From Tardiphaga sp. P9-11 (GTDB lineage: Bacteria; Pseudomonadota; Alphaproteobacteria; Rhizobiales; Xanthobacteraceae): DNA of 64,000 nt. A model generated the notes under the pieces. That model did not search any database, was not told the DNA's origin, and was given only the letters and a program-made list of their open reading frames with translations. Position 1 is the first letter of the stretch, and each line of letters opens with the position of its first letter. The DNA lies in NCBI RefSeq assembly GCF_008329525.1, contig NZ_NPKQ01000015.1:1-64000 (forward strand). The letters are read 5' to 3'. Made by a program: the position numbers and the translations under genes. Below are positions 7,613-16,322 of this stretch, one piece after another.

Positions 7613-8365
7613 ATGAGCGAACCCGACCGTCCGAAGCCCACGCTCGTCAAAGCTAGATGGTGGCGACGTCTGCTGCCGTTGTCCCCGTACGCTTTGGCTG
7701 TTTGGACGGTACTCACCGCGGCAGCTTCTGCGGGATGGCAAATTTATGAGGCGCATCAGCGGGTCGTTGCAGCTGAAGCCGCAGCAGACAAGGAGGCGAA
7801 GGGGAGAGCTGTTGCCCAAGCCGAAGCTGACCTCGCCAGGAAAGAGGCGCGTGAAGAGGCGGCTCTCAGCCGCCGTGTTGAGAGTCAGCAGCCCTTTTTA
7901 AAGCGAAAGCTTGACACATTCTTTGAAGCGATCCAGGCGGCCGGCAAGCTTACTGACAACGATCTTGAGCCCAAATCGCTTAAATGGCAGGACGCCGCAA
8001 ACAGGTTTTGGCAGTTGCGCTGGGGTGAACTCGAGATGGTTGGTGATCCGGGGGTGAGAGATGCCGCCCGGCGGGTAGGACAGCAGATCGTGGAGATGGA
8101 ATACGAGCCGTCTCGCGACCGTCGCGATCTGCGATGGGCCGTCGAGTGTCTCGCTGACGAACTCAGGCTGGCTACTGAGCACGCTTGGGGGATTGATAAC
8201 GTATCGCAACGCATGACGGCGTTGCCGTCCCAGGCCCCTGTATCCAAGCTACCAAGCGGCTGTACCCTGGGTAATCGTCCGCCGACCCATTTAGAGGGGA
8301 TGGCGCCGCTGATGGCGCCTGGAAACAGCCGCGCGTTGATGCGTGATGGCAATTTCGCTCGTTGA
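7613..8365 (+). CDS. Coiled-coil single-pass membrane protein, unknown
   Basis: A 250-residue protein with a basic N-terminus (KARWWRR), one hydrophobic segment at about 25-43, and a long Ala/Glu/Lys-rich coiled coil at about 47-95. A soluble helical domain and a flexible C-terminal tail follow. It begins 15 bp after the DUF2235 gene, with GGGGAGG just upstream of its start, so it is co-translated with that hydrolase. A membrane-anchored partner or inhibitor of the hydrolase is possible from context only. No known family was recognised. Confidence 0.65.
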   Translation: MSEPDRPKPTLVKARWWRRLLPLSPYALAVWTVLTAAASAGWQIYEAHQRVVAAEAAADKEAKGRAVAQAEADLARKEAREEAALSRRVESQQPFLKRKLDTFFEAIQAAGKLTDNDLEPKSLKWQDAANRFWQLRWGELEMVGDPGVRDAARRVGQQIVEMEYEPSRDRRDLRWAVECLADELRLATEHAWGIDNVSQRMTALPSQAPVSKLPSGCTLGNRPPTHLEGMAPLMAPGNSRALMRDGNFAR

Positions 8366-8445
8366 GCCTGCGGCCGTTTCATCACAGTGGGACGCTGATT
8401 ACCTGATTGGCAGGTCAGTCTGGGAGCGATCTTGGGAGGCTCAAG

Positions 8446-8474
8446 TTGACTTAGACTAAGGGCGCACTTATACA
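8446..8474 (+). promoter_or_regulatory. Relaxase promoter overlapping oriT
   Basis: TTGACT (8446-8451), a 17-bp spacer and TATACA (8469-8474). The -10 box overlaps the oriT core and the palindrome that follows it, so relaxase bound at oriT could repress its own gene. Confidence 0.55.
8459..8470 (-). other. oriT nick-region core, IncQ/Ti (QoriT) type
   Basis: The minus strand reads TAAGTGCGCCCT, which agrees with the nick-region core shared by IncQ plasmids and the Agrobacterium Ti-plasmid oriT. On the plus strand it appears as AGGGCGCACTTATAC, close to the conserved rhizobial oriT wording. It lies directly upstream of the MobA/MobL-type relaxase gene. The assignment rests on recalled consensus sequences. 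Confidence 0.75.
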
Positions 8475-8517
8475 TTGATTAATCAATGTGGTGTTTTCCG
8501 CCACTTTGGGCGGAAAA
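8472..8517. promoter_or_regulatory. Two palindromes between oriT core and relaxase start
   Basis: ACATTGATTAATCAATGT (8472-8489) is a perfect 18-bp palindrome. TTTTCCGCC (8494-8502) and GGCGGAAAA (8509-8517) form a second dyad with a 6-bp spacer. Inverted repeats beside a nick site are normal relaxase or accessory-protein binding sites; both also sit in the relaxase 5' leader. Confidence 0.7.
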
Positions 8518-8535
8518 CAAAGGAAGTATTCAGCC

Positions 8536-9837
8536 TTGGCCTCGTTCCATATTTCGGTGCAGGTGGTGAAACGCTCGGCAGGTCGTTCGGTTGTTGCCAT
8601 GGCGGCCTATCGCAGTGGCCAAGCTCTGAAGGACGAGCGAAACGATGCTGTCCGTGACTACTCGAAGCGCCGAGGAGTAGCGCACGAAGAGGTCATGGCA
8701 CCCGAAAACGCAGCACCATGGTTGAAGGACCGGGAAAAGCTTTGGAATCATGCCGAGCAGCTCGAGAAGCGCGAGGACGCGCAACTTGCTCGCGAGGTCA
8801 ATTTGGCTTTGCCCCACGAGCTGAAGCCGGAAGAACGGTTGAAACTGATTCGGGAATTCGTTCAGAAGGAGTTTGTGGATCGCGGTATGGTGGCAGACGT
8901 CGCCATCCACGAGCCTGTAACAGAGAAGGGTGACGACCCCCGCAACCACCATGCTCACGTGTTGCTGACCATGAGGAAGGCCACCTCCGAAGGTCTCGCC
9001 GCCAAGAAGAGCCGCGAATGGAATAGCAGCGAGTTGCTCTCTGGTTGGCGCAAAAGCTGGGCAGAAATTCAAAACGCTTACCTTGAGCGTGCTGGGCACC
9101 GTAGCCGGGTTGATCACCGTTCGCTGCGTGTCCAGCGAGACGAAGCTGCCCGGAACGGCGATCGTCGCCTCATGGCGCTGCTTGATCGCGAACCAGAGAT
9201 CCACGTTGGGGTCCGCGCAAGAGCGGCGAGCCGGCGTGGCTACAAACCGGCCAGCAAGCAGCGAGTGGTGGGCGTCAGGCAGCAGCCCGCAAGGGAGCAG
9301 AAGTTACCAGTGCGGGCCCCGGGATTCGTCACCAGGCCCGGCTGGGTTTTCGGGCTACCAAACCAGCAGAGTAAGCAAACCGGCCCGCAACGGGCCGGAC
9401 GCGCCATCAATTATCCGGCGATCGACAGAGGTAGCCGCGTGGACTGGTTGACCAACCTGATGCTTGGCAACAACGAGCGTGCAAAGGAACGCATCGAGAG
9501 GATTGACCGCCAGACGGCGCGCTTCCGGCGCCGACTGGATTACTGGGAGCGAGGGTTCAGCTGGCGCGTCGAGGGCGCTATCAAGGGAAAGAAGTTCCGG
9601 TATCATCGCGCAATGACGGCGAGCCAGGAGCGTGCTCGCAAGCAGCATGCCGAAAAGCGCAAGAAGCAGATTCGCGAGATCATCGCGCAGCTGGAGAATG
9701 TCCTGGTTGGTTTACGTGGGGGAAGGGAAGGCGTCCTGACCCGTCGGAAGGCACTGTACCGCTGGCAGGATCGGTTAGCTGTGGCCGTTGATCGGGCGCT
9801 TGGCGGTCGCCAGTCAGATGGGCGGACACGAGAGTAG
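8536..9837 (+). CDS. MobA/MobL-family relaxase
   Basis: A 433-residue relaxase that nicks oriT and stays bound to the transferred strand. Using TTG 8536 as start, the N-terminus reads ASFHISVQVVKRSAGRSVVA and then MAAYRSG (Tyr25 region), the usual opening of MobA/MobL proteins. The metal-binding HUH motif is NHHAHVLL at about residues 137-144. TTG 8536 has AGGAAG 9 bp upstream and matches the family start; GTG codons at 8488 would add 16 residues across the oriT palindrome. There is no helicase domain, unlike full-length Ti TraA. The 3' end overlaps the opposing coupling-protein gene by 158 bp. Confidence 0.85.
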   Translation: MASFHISVQVVKRSAGRSVVAMAAYRSGQALKDERNDAVRDYSKRRGVAHEEVMAPENAAPWLKDREKLWNHAEQLEKREDAQLAREVNLALPHELKPEERLKLIREFVQKEFVDRGMVADVAIHEPVTEKGDDPRNHHAHVLLTMRKATSEGLAAKKSREWNSSELLSGWRKSWAEIQNAYLERAGHRSRVDHRSLRVQRDEAARNGDRRLMALLDREPEIHVGVRARAASRRGYKPASKQRVVGVRQQPAREQKLPVRAPGFVTRPGWVFGLPNQQSKQTGPQRAGRAINYPAIDRGSRVDWLTNLMLGNNERAKERIERIDRQTARFRRRLDYWERGFSWRVEGAIKGKKFRYHRAMTASQERARKQHAEKRKKQIREIIAQLENVLVGLRGGREGVLTRRKALYRWQDRLAVAVDRALGGRQSDGRTRE

Positions 9838-11320
9838 GTCGCCATTTGTCCCATCGTCCCCACCACCCTGGCCGATTCCGATAGTCTATTCGACTAAGGC
9901 GGACAGGGAAGGGAATGTCGCGAAATTTGGCGACGAGCTGGGTCACCGGCAGTCTTTGGACTTCAGACGGGTCAAGCAGCCAGTAGCCGCTTTCAGTCTC
10001 GCCTTGCTGTTCGTGGTGTCTCAACCACGCGTCGCTGCTGTGTGAAGTGCCGTGTGACTGCGAGAAGGACGTCGTGTGGCCCAACATGTTCGCTACGTAT
10101 GTGGCGGTCTCATTGTCGTTGACGCCAAAAAAGACTCTGCATGAGGCGTTTGCAAGGAAGGCGGCGGCTCTCGCGCCGTAAACGGCCATAACTTGAGGGA
10201 GATTCTGCCAGATCAGGACGGGGGTACAGTAGGCGCGCAAGAGGCCTGACTGTCTCTCCAGCGGTTCCAGAGCTCCGAGAACCGCAACTTCGTCCAGGAG
10301 GAGAAGAACCTTATGGCGCGGTCGCGGCCGTGTTTTACCACGTGTTAGTGCATTCAGCACGCATCCCGTCATCACGCGCAACCAACGTTCGTAAGTGGCG
10401 AGCAACTCCTCATCGACACAGAGGTAAAGGGTCGTAACGTCATCAATCAGTTCATCGAGGGAGAAGGTTGAATAGGCAGCAAGCTGGCCGGCGGGCGATC
10501 CAGCCGACCATTGCTCCGTGGCTTTATGGACGTTTGACAGGATACTTTTAAATTCGGGGGTCGCGTCACCGTAGCTAGTTGAGGCTTGGCTCAAAAAGCC
10601 CGCCGCGATTTCGGCTGCATGGAGCGATCGTGAGGTCTGAGAGATCTCGCTCAGGGTTTCAAAGAAGGTCTCTGGCGCCCCGACCGAGATGGATCTGACG
10701 CTGGAAAGCGTCCTCGTCTCGGGTGGCTCATGGAGAACGTGAAGTATGAGCGCGGTGAGAAGCGAAATAGCCTTGTCGTCCCAGTGGGCCTCCCGCGCAT
10801 CCGGGCGGACCATGAGTTTTGCCAACGCTGTGGCGTCGTCTGTTTCGAGGGAGGTGCCTATGCGAATCATATCCATCGGATTGAAGCGTTCGGATCGGCT
10901 TAAATCTGTCGGGTTCAGCATCCTGACCTTCCCTACGCGGCCGCGATGCCGATGCGTGACGGCGTAGTTCTCCCCTTTGGGGTCGGTGACTAGGATGGAG
11001 CCCGGATAATCGAGCAGTGTTGGTATGACCACGCCCAGGCCTTTTCCGGCACCCGTTGCCGCGAAAACCATCACGATGCCATCCTTCGTGAAACGCACAA
11101 GGCGATCCCATGACGTCTTGCCGATAACCGGCCCCGCACCAGAGAGAGCCTTACGCCATATCAGTTCGAGGAACGTCGCAAATCGGGCGGTGCCATGCGC
11201 ACCGTTCGGTCGGGCAGTCCGGCTTACGCGCGCCACTCTCTTTAAAAGCCAGAACGCTAGGCGCCAGGTCCATCGTATGATGAACCAGAGCACCTTGAAG
11301 AGCAGCCATATGATAGGCAT
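9680..11320 (-). CDS. VirD4/TraG-family coupling ATPase (membrane-anchored)
   Basis: A 546-residue type IV coupling protein that would link the relaxosome to a secretion channel. Residues 2-27 are a Trp/Leu-rich membrane segment. Walker A is ATGAGKG (88-94) followed by LGVVIPTLL, and Walker B is LLLLDE (339-344). The family segment PKGENYAVTHRHR and the late FFGVNDNETATYVANMLG block are present. The last 50 or so residues are Pro/Gly/Ser-rich and are encoded antisense to the relaxase 3' end. It follows the Sel1-type gene by 118 bp. A TGA codon directly precedes the ATG in frame, so the start is well fixed. Confidence 0.85.
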   Translation of the reverse strand: MPIIWLLFKVLWFIIRWTWRLAFWLLKRVARVSRTARPNGAHGTARFATFLELIWRKALSGAGPVIGKTSWDRLVRFTKDGIVMVFAATGAGKGLGVVIPTLLDYPGSILVTDPKGENYAVTHRHRGRVGKVRMLNPTDLSRSERFNPMDMIRIGTSLETDDATALAKLMVRPDAREAHWDDKAISLLTALILHVLHEPPETRTLSSVRSISVGAPETFFETLSEISQTSRSLHAAEIAAGFLSQASTSYGDATPEFKSILSNVHKATEQWSAGSPAGQLAAYSTFSLDELIDDVTTLYLCVDEELLATYERWLRVMTGCVLNALTRGKTRPRPRHKVLLLLDEVAVLGALEPLERQSGLLRAYCTPVLIWQNLPQVMAVYGARAAAFLANASCRVFFGVNDNETATYVANMLGHTTSFSQSHGTSHSSDAWLRHHEQQGETESGYWLLDPSEVQRLPVTQLVAKFRDIPFPVRLSRIDYRNRPGWWGRWDKWRPTLVSAHLTGDRQAPDQRPQLTDPASGTVPSDGSGRLPFPHVNQPGHSPAAR

Positions 11321-11438
11321 TCACCAAAGCTGACATAGCAACGGTGAGGAATGCCAGCCCGACTGCTTGTGCAGGCATCAGTCACTGATCGTTCCAAATC
11401 AATTCCGCGAGTGGTGTAGCGCAAACGCAACGGTGCCG

Positions 11439-13136
11439 TTAGCGATCCCTGATGGCACGCTGTAACGACATCAGAGTCCAATAAGCCACGTTGGCTCCTT
11501 GAGCGTTCCTGGCGTTTTGAGCGGCCTGCGAATTGAGTTGATCGAGGCGCTTCCTGGCGGCGGCGCTACCGAGCTCGGAGGCCTTGGTGAGCAGAGCGTA
11601 GGTTTCGCCGGCATAGGATTCCGTTGCCTGGCCTTTCAGTAGAAGTGACGCCAAGCTGTCCATCGAGTCGGGATCCCCGAGCTGGGACCCCTTTCGGAAT
11701 AGCCACACCGAGCGTTGAAAATCCTTTTCCAGGGCGCCGGCGTTATCGAATGCCGAAGGATACTGCTGCTCGACCAGTTTCCCAAAAACGACGCGGGCTC
11801 TGTCTTCAAAGCCGCCGCGATGCAATGCGCGTCCCAGCTGATATGCAACGCGTCGGTTCGCCGGCACAGCGTCTGCGGCCTTCTCGCAGGCCGCTATTGC
11901 GGCGGCGGTGTCCAGCTGCCCCCATGTTACTCCTTCTGAGCTTGAGCCTTTGTCGCGGTTCGTTGGGTTGGCCGCCAACTGATCGCAGGCCGCCACAAGG
12001 TCTGCCTGGGATTTAGTGACGGCAGACGGTGCGATGGCTGCTAGCGTGTCTTTTGGAATGGTTGCTACCGGCGCAGCGGGATTACCGAGAGGGGAGGCCA
12101 ACTGGGCCGATTTGGAGTCCTCGAATGCCTTCCGCTCTGCCGCCAGCCGTTCGATGCCGTTCTGAAGTTCGGCCTGCCCGGTCAGCAAGGCGGACCGCTC
12201 GCTCTTCAACCGTTCGCTTTCGCTTGACGACGAGGGAAGCGATTGAGTTGCCTTGGAATTGTCCAGTGCTTTTTGGTCAGCGGCAAGGCGCTCCAGGCCG
12301 TTCTTGAGATTCGCTTGGCCTGCGGCCAAGGACGTCTTTGCCGAATCGAGCTGACCATTTTCCCTTTTGAGCCGCTCGCTTTCAGCGGCCTGCGCTCTCT
12401 GCACTTCCGTGACCTGACCTTGTTCCTTTATCAATCGCTCCTGGGCGAGCGAAAGGGCCGAGCGGGCCTTGGCGACGGAGTCACGCTCATGCCCAAGTTG
12501 CTCTTGCGCTGAGGCCAACTGCTGCTCGCGCGATGCCATCTCACGAATCGACACGGATGCGTAAATTACGGCCGCGATGCCCAAGAGAAATACGAGCGCT
12601 GCTAAAGTGACGGCTATCTGAGGTTTGCGATCCATAGACCATCGCTGGACGACAGGTGCGCATTGAGAGAGCGGCACGACGTCTGAAGGTGCCGTGTCGA
12701 TCTCTGCCGTAGGTTGTGAAGTGCTACCGTCGCCGGCGTCTTCTATGCCGAGAGTTTCAAGCACTTTTTGAAGCGACTGCTTCGACCGTGCTGCGGATTT
12801 ATCTTCCGTGGCCTCAAGCGATGTAGGCAGCGGCTCTGATGATGGCCAATTGAGCTGATCGGCAAAATTGGCAGCCGGGATCCTCAACTCGACTTCCGTG
12901 TCCACAGAAGGCAAGTCGGTATGGGCTACAAGCACCGTCAGTTCCGTGACTTGTCCGACCGTGATAGTTGGCTTGAGGAGCGCCTTGTTGTCGGACCAGC
13001 CGGTATCGGTGAGATACCTTGCGGTTGTGCGATCCTGCAGGGTGAAGGCGGCGCCCATACGCGTGGGAATTCTCGTTTCAAGATTGAAGACGACGCTCAT
13101 CCGCTCACCGTCAGCGGGGATAATGGTGACTTTCAT
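11439..13136 (-). CDS. Coiled-coil membrane protein with Sel1-like C-terminus
   Basis: A 565-residue protein with a soluble N-terminal domain (1-165) and one membrane segment at about 174-194. A long coiled coil runs from about 198 to 345, and the C-terminal region has Sel1-like helical repeats (about 390-540). The coiled coil holds an internal duplication: residues 254-299 and 307-345 share the pattern SERLK...GQ..L.NG.ERLAA..KA..(N/D)SK. Its start overlaps the stop of the upstream coupling-type ATPase gene by 4 bp (ATGA), so the two are translationally coupled. Position between two VirD4-like genes suggests a transfer-apparatus or regulatory scaffold, which is inference. I know no named homologue. 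Confidence 0.7.
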   Translation of the reverse strand: MKVTIIPADGERMSVVFNLETRIPTRMGAAFTLQDRTTARYLTDTGWSDNKALLKPTITVGQVTELTVLVAHTDLPSVDTEVELRIPAANFADQLNWPSSEPLPTSLEATEDKSAARSKQSLQKVLETLGIEDAGDGSTSQPTAEIDTAPSDVVPLSQCAPVVQRWSMDRKPQIAVTLAALVFLLGIAAVIYASVSIREMASREQQLASAQEQLGHERDSVAKARSALSLAQERLIKEQGQVTEVQRAQAAESERLKRENGQLDSAKTSLAAGQANLKNGLERLAADQKALDNSKATQSLPSSSSESERLKSERSALLTGQAELQNGIERLAAERKAFEDSKSAQLASPLGNPAAPVATIPKDTLAAIAPSAVTKSQADLVAACDQLAANPTNRDKGSSSEGVTWGQLDTAAAIAACEKAADAVPANRRVAYQLGRALHRGGFEDRARVVFGKLVEQQYPSAFDNAGALEKDFQRSVWLFRKGSQLGDPDSMDSLASLLLKGQATESYAGETYALLTKASELGSAAARKRLDQLNSQAAQNARNAQGANVAYWTLMSLQRAIRDR

Positions 13137-14899
13137 TGATCACCCTCGCGCCAACGCCCGTACAGGTTCTCGAACAGCGGGAAATTAAAATAGTCGATCC
13201 GAGTAGATAGGATTGGTGGCCGATTTCGTATGAAAACGTACTGGAGATCCTTGTGAGTGGCTCTTACATCGGCCGGCGACGCCAGTGTTTCACGCGCCAG
13301 TTGACGGCTCTCCGACAGACCCGTGGACTCGGACTCTCCTGAATTGAACCCGCTGGTAGAGCTTGTGCTGCTGCCGCCGCTCAAGCCAAAACCGCTATAG
13401 CTCGAACCGTCCGTGTACGAGCGGCCGATTGATTGGCTTGCGGTCGCACTTCTGTTGACGACCCGCTTCTCGAATTCTTCCGACATTCCTAGTTGCCTGG
13501 AGACGTACTCCGCCGTGTCCTGATCGTTAACGCCGAAGAAGGAAGTTACCGCAGCATTGGCCGGGAAGTTGTGCCAGGCGTCGCCATAGAGCTCCTTGAG
13601 CTGGCCGAGGTTCTGAACGAAGCTCCATAACTGGACATCGTAGCCCGCCAAGTAGCTGAGCCCATTCACAATAGGATCCATCCGTCCGAGCGCGGGTAAC
13701 TCATCGAGTAGAAACATGACGGGGCAGGGGGGTCTTTCCCGCCAGCCGAGGTCAGCGGCAAACTTCCAATCAGCTTCTCGGGTTAGCTGTATGACGGCAA
13801 GGCCGATAAAAGTTCGCAAGACGCTGCGATATGATTGCAGATATTCTGGTGGAATGACGATGTACAGCGTCGTGGGCGCAGGAGCATCGCTCACAGGCCT
13901 GCACATCGATGCCTTGAGTTCGTCGAATTGGAAATCGCTCACCGTCGTAGCATTTTGAAGACGCGGAGACGTCCAAATTCTTAAGTCAGCGCGGCATGAA
14001 GAGAGAATACTCGCCCTCAGCTTACGCTCATGATCGCGAAACCCGCTTACCAGCGACATCAGCGGAGCGTATCGTTCGCGCTGTGCATAGGCGGAGATCT
14101 CATTGAGAGTCGCGGAAAATCCGTCCTTGTCTCCTTCTTCAGCATCACCGACGTCGTTGCCGAACAGTAGTCTGGAAACTTCCGCCATATTTCGTGTGGG
14201 CGAGCCGCGAGGCTTGCTGATCGCAACGTACATCACGAGCATGGTGGCGACGCTGCGGGCTTCAATGTCCCAATAGGGTTCGTTGCTCTTGCCGCCTGGT
14301 ATGAGCATTTCAGCCAATAGGCGCGCGTCGTCGAACGTGTCGGCCGATGGGCCGCCAAGCTCGACAGAGCGCACGAAATCGAGCGGATTGTACCGGTGAG
14401 TGTCCTCCTCGAACGGCGCAAATCGAAAGACAGCGGCATTCTCGAACATTTCTCTGCGGCTTGCTGCTGTCTTGGCGAAGTTCTCGCCTTTGATGTCGAT
14501 CACAACTGCACTGCCTGCATACAGTAGAAGGTTGGGCACGATATGGCCGGTGCCCTTACCGGTCCTGGTCGGTGCAACGGTGAGGAGGTGTCCTGGTTCG
14601 CGGAACTGGATGATCCCGCTGCTCTCTTTCGGATGTGTGATGGCCCCAATCAATGGGCCGCGGCCGTCCGGATAGTCTCTCACGATCGAGGGGCGATTAA
14701 GCCTTGTCTCTTCGTCAGGGTCCGTCGGGTCTATAAGCGGGAAATACTCGTCCTTGCGGCCGTCGTCGGCACGCATGAACCCGTCGAGCCGCGGCCGGAT
14801 CCAGTCCGGCATGCGATCCCAGGAATGAGCCCAGTAGCCGCGCCAAAGTGGTTGTAGTTCCTCGGCGTCGGCGCCTTCCTTCAGAAGTGATCCGCTCAT
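13133..14899 (-). CDS. VirD4/TraG-like ATPase without membrane anchor
   Basis: A 588-residue coupling-protein paralogue. Walker A is PTRTGKG (110-116) and Walker B is FLLDE (396-400), with the family blocks VVIDIKGENF, YNPLDFV and FFGVNDQDTAEYVSRQLG. It lacks the N-terminal transmembrane segments of canonical VirD4, so it is probably soluble or recruited to the membrane by a partner. Residues about 485-525 form a Ser/Gly-rich linker absent from the other coupling ATPase here. The gene overlaps both neighbours by 4 bp, which puts the anchor-bearing proteins on either side in the same translational unit. Confidence 0.8.
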   Translation of the reverse strand: MSGSLLKEGADAEELQPLWRGYWAHSWDRMPDWIRPRLDGFMRADDGRKDEYFPLIDPTDPDEETRLNRPSIVRDYPDGRGPLIGAITHPKESSGIIQFREPGHLLTVAPTRTGKGTGHIVPNLLLYAGSAVVIDIKGENFAKTAASRREMFENAAVFRFAPFEEDTHRYNPLDFVRSVELGGPSADTFDDARLLAEMLIPGGKSNEPYWDIEARSVATMLVMYVAISKPRGSPTRNMAEVSRLLFGNDVGDAEEGDKDGFSATLNEISAYAQRERYAPLMSLVSGFRDHERKLRASILSSCRADLRIWTSPRLQNATTVSDFQFDELKASMCRPVSDAPAPTTLYIVIPPEYLQSYRSVLRTFIGLAVIQLTREADWKFAADLGWRERPPCPVMFLLDELPALGRMDPIVNGLSYLAGYDVQLWSFVQNLGQLKELYGDAWHNFPANAAVTSFFGVNDQDTAEYVSRQLGMSEEFEKRVVNRSATASQSIGRSYTDGSSYSGFGLSGGSSTSSTSGFNSGESESTGLSESRQLARETLASPADVRATHKDLQYVFIRNRPPILSTRIDYFNFPLFENLYGRWREGDQ

Positions 14900-15912
14900 G
14901 CGGGCTGACCCTCAGTTTCCTCGACTGTCGGTGTCTCAGAGGCCGTTGGCGCTTCATCGGGGGATGGCGCGCCACTAGGCCCCTGCGAATTCTCGGGATC
15001 CTCTAGCTTTGCCTGATCGTCTGAGGTGTCCCTCAATCCCCACAGCCTGACGAATCTGTTGCGGTGAAGGAACGTGGCCAGCTCCGCCTTCGCTTCTTCG
15101 AGAGGCTTATTCTTATCGTAGCTGTTCGCTCGCATACGCGCGATAGAGAACCACATCCAAGGATCCGGCTCGCCCAGGAATGCCTCAAGTAGGAACGTTA
15201 GGTTATCGTCGACATAGAGGTTTAACGACGTAAATGGCACATAGAGCGGTTCGAACCCGTAGCGGATGAGCGTAAGTCCCGCCGAAGCGTTGTTATTGTC
15301 CGTTTTTGCATATGAGATGATTACCGGACGCTGATCCTCCGAGATACGTAAGTAATGTTTCAACAGCGGGGTAACATGAGCGGGGTTATGCTCCAACGTT
15401 CTTGATGCTTCGGCGAAGTGGCCGCTGCGATCGATGATAACTGGATAGGCACACCTGAGCTGCGCAGCGATGATTTCCTGCATGGATTGCGGGGTGCAAG
15501 CCACCTTCATCGGATAGTCGTCAATGTTGCGCGGGGGAAGTTTTTCGTTCCGTAAAGGTTTGGATCCGGGCGTGAATACAATCAGGCGTCGGTTTAGGTC
15601 CTCAAAGCGAGTGACCGGCTCTGCGCGCTTATTGGGGAAGATAAATGCATGTTCGAGATCTGGCTTTTTGAGTTCGTCGTTATCCCACTCGTCCAGTACG
15701 GGCCGGACGTTGCCCTGCAAAATGTCGAGCTCAGGGATAGGTTCTGTCGGTGCAGCTGCCGGGGGAATTGGCGGAGACGTGCGAAAGCTGGCCAACAAGA
15801 TAGTTAGCAGCTCTTGTCTCTTCACGTCATCCGGGACCAGCTTACGGACACCGAAAAACACCAAGGCGCCAAAAACGATGGCGCCCACTAACATCCAAAC
15901 CAGCCAGTCCAT
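14896..15912 (-). CDS. Membrane-anchored transfer-region protein, unknown
   Basis: A 338-residue protein with an N-terminal transmembrane helix (about 3-24, MDWLVWMLVGAIVFGALVFF), a mixed alpha/beta soluble domain, and a disordered acidic Pro/Glu/Ser-rich tail from about 300. It overlaps the soluble VirD4-like ATPase gene by 4 bp. One attractive reading is that it supplies the membrane anchor that this ATPase lacks, but nothing in the sequence proves that. I do not recognise the family. Confidence 0.65.
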   Translation of the reverse strand: MDWLVWMLVGAIVFGALVFFGVRKLVPDDVKRQELLTILLASFRTSPPIPPAAAPTEPIPELDILQGNVRPVLDEWDNDELKKPDLEHAFIFPNKRAEPVTRFEDLNRRLIVFTPGSKPLRNEKLPPRNIDDYPMKVACTPQSMQEIIAAQLRCAYPVIIDRSGHFAEASRTLEHNPAHVTPLLKHYLRISEDQRPVIISYAKTDNNNASAGLTLIRYGFEPLYVPFTSLNLYVDDNLTFLLEAFLGEPDPWMWFSIARMRANSYDKNKPLEEAKAELATFLHRNRFVRLWGLRDTSDDQAKLEDPENSQGPSGAPSPDEAPTASETPTVEETEGQPA

Positions 15913-15992
15913 ATGGAAATCCCCAACCCCACGGTACTTTCGACGGGCGGCATGGGTCTCGTCAAGAGCACGCTGCTGCTTCTGGTGGGGGT

Positions 15993-16304
15993 CTAACCGT
16001 TCAGCTTGTCGGGGCGGCGCGCGTCATGAAAGGCGAGGTTACCGCGCACGCGACGGATAAACTCGGGCTCGAGCTCCGTCGGGTAGTCAGCGGGCCAACC
16101 ATGGAATTGCCACCACGCGATCTGCATTTCGTCGGGCATTCTGACGAATGGGACGCCCCGCCATTTGTAAATGTACCAAACGCGTGGATACAATAGCATG
16201 TGAACGACCAGAAGGTAGAGTTTGTAGGCGAGGTGCTGGATCCACCAAACCAGCAGGAAGGACCAGGTCTCCTTCGGCAAGGGGGCGCGTCGATCGGACT
16301 TCAT
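15993..16304 (-). CDS. Small Trp-rich membrane-associated protein, unknown
   Basis: A 103-residue protein with a hydrophobic, aromatic-rich stretch at about 14-48, then a soluble tail with WWQFHGWPADYP and a basic C-terminus. The frame is open for 110 codons further upstream, but that part is antisense to the next gene and does not look protein-like. I place the start at the ATG at 16304, which has TAGGA just upstream. The start lies only 18 bp from the start of the divergent gene at 16323, so its promoter must lie inside that gene. Probably the first gene of the minus-strand transfer operon. Confidence 0.5.
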   Translation of the reverse strand: MKSDRRAPLPKETWSFLLVWWIQHLAYKLYLLVVHMLLYPRVWYIYKWRGVPFVRMPDEMQIAWWQFHGWPADYPTELEPEFIRRVRGNLAFHDARRPDKLNG

Positions 16305-16322
16305 TCCTAGAAGGTGAGTCAG

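Noticed and set aside
7885-8475. 196-residue minus-strand frame under the coiled-coil gene
   Set aside because: Ser/Arg-rich composition typical of an antisense shadow; it would also run across oriT.
11151-11378. 75-residue minus-strand frame with a hydrophobic start, overlapping the first coupling ATPase
   Set aside because: Most of it lies inside the ATPase gene in another frame, and no good ribosome-binding site is visible. A real small membrane protein cannot be excluded.
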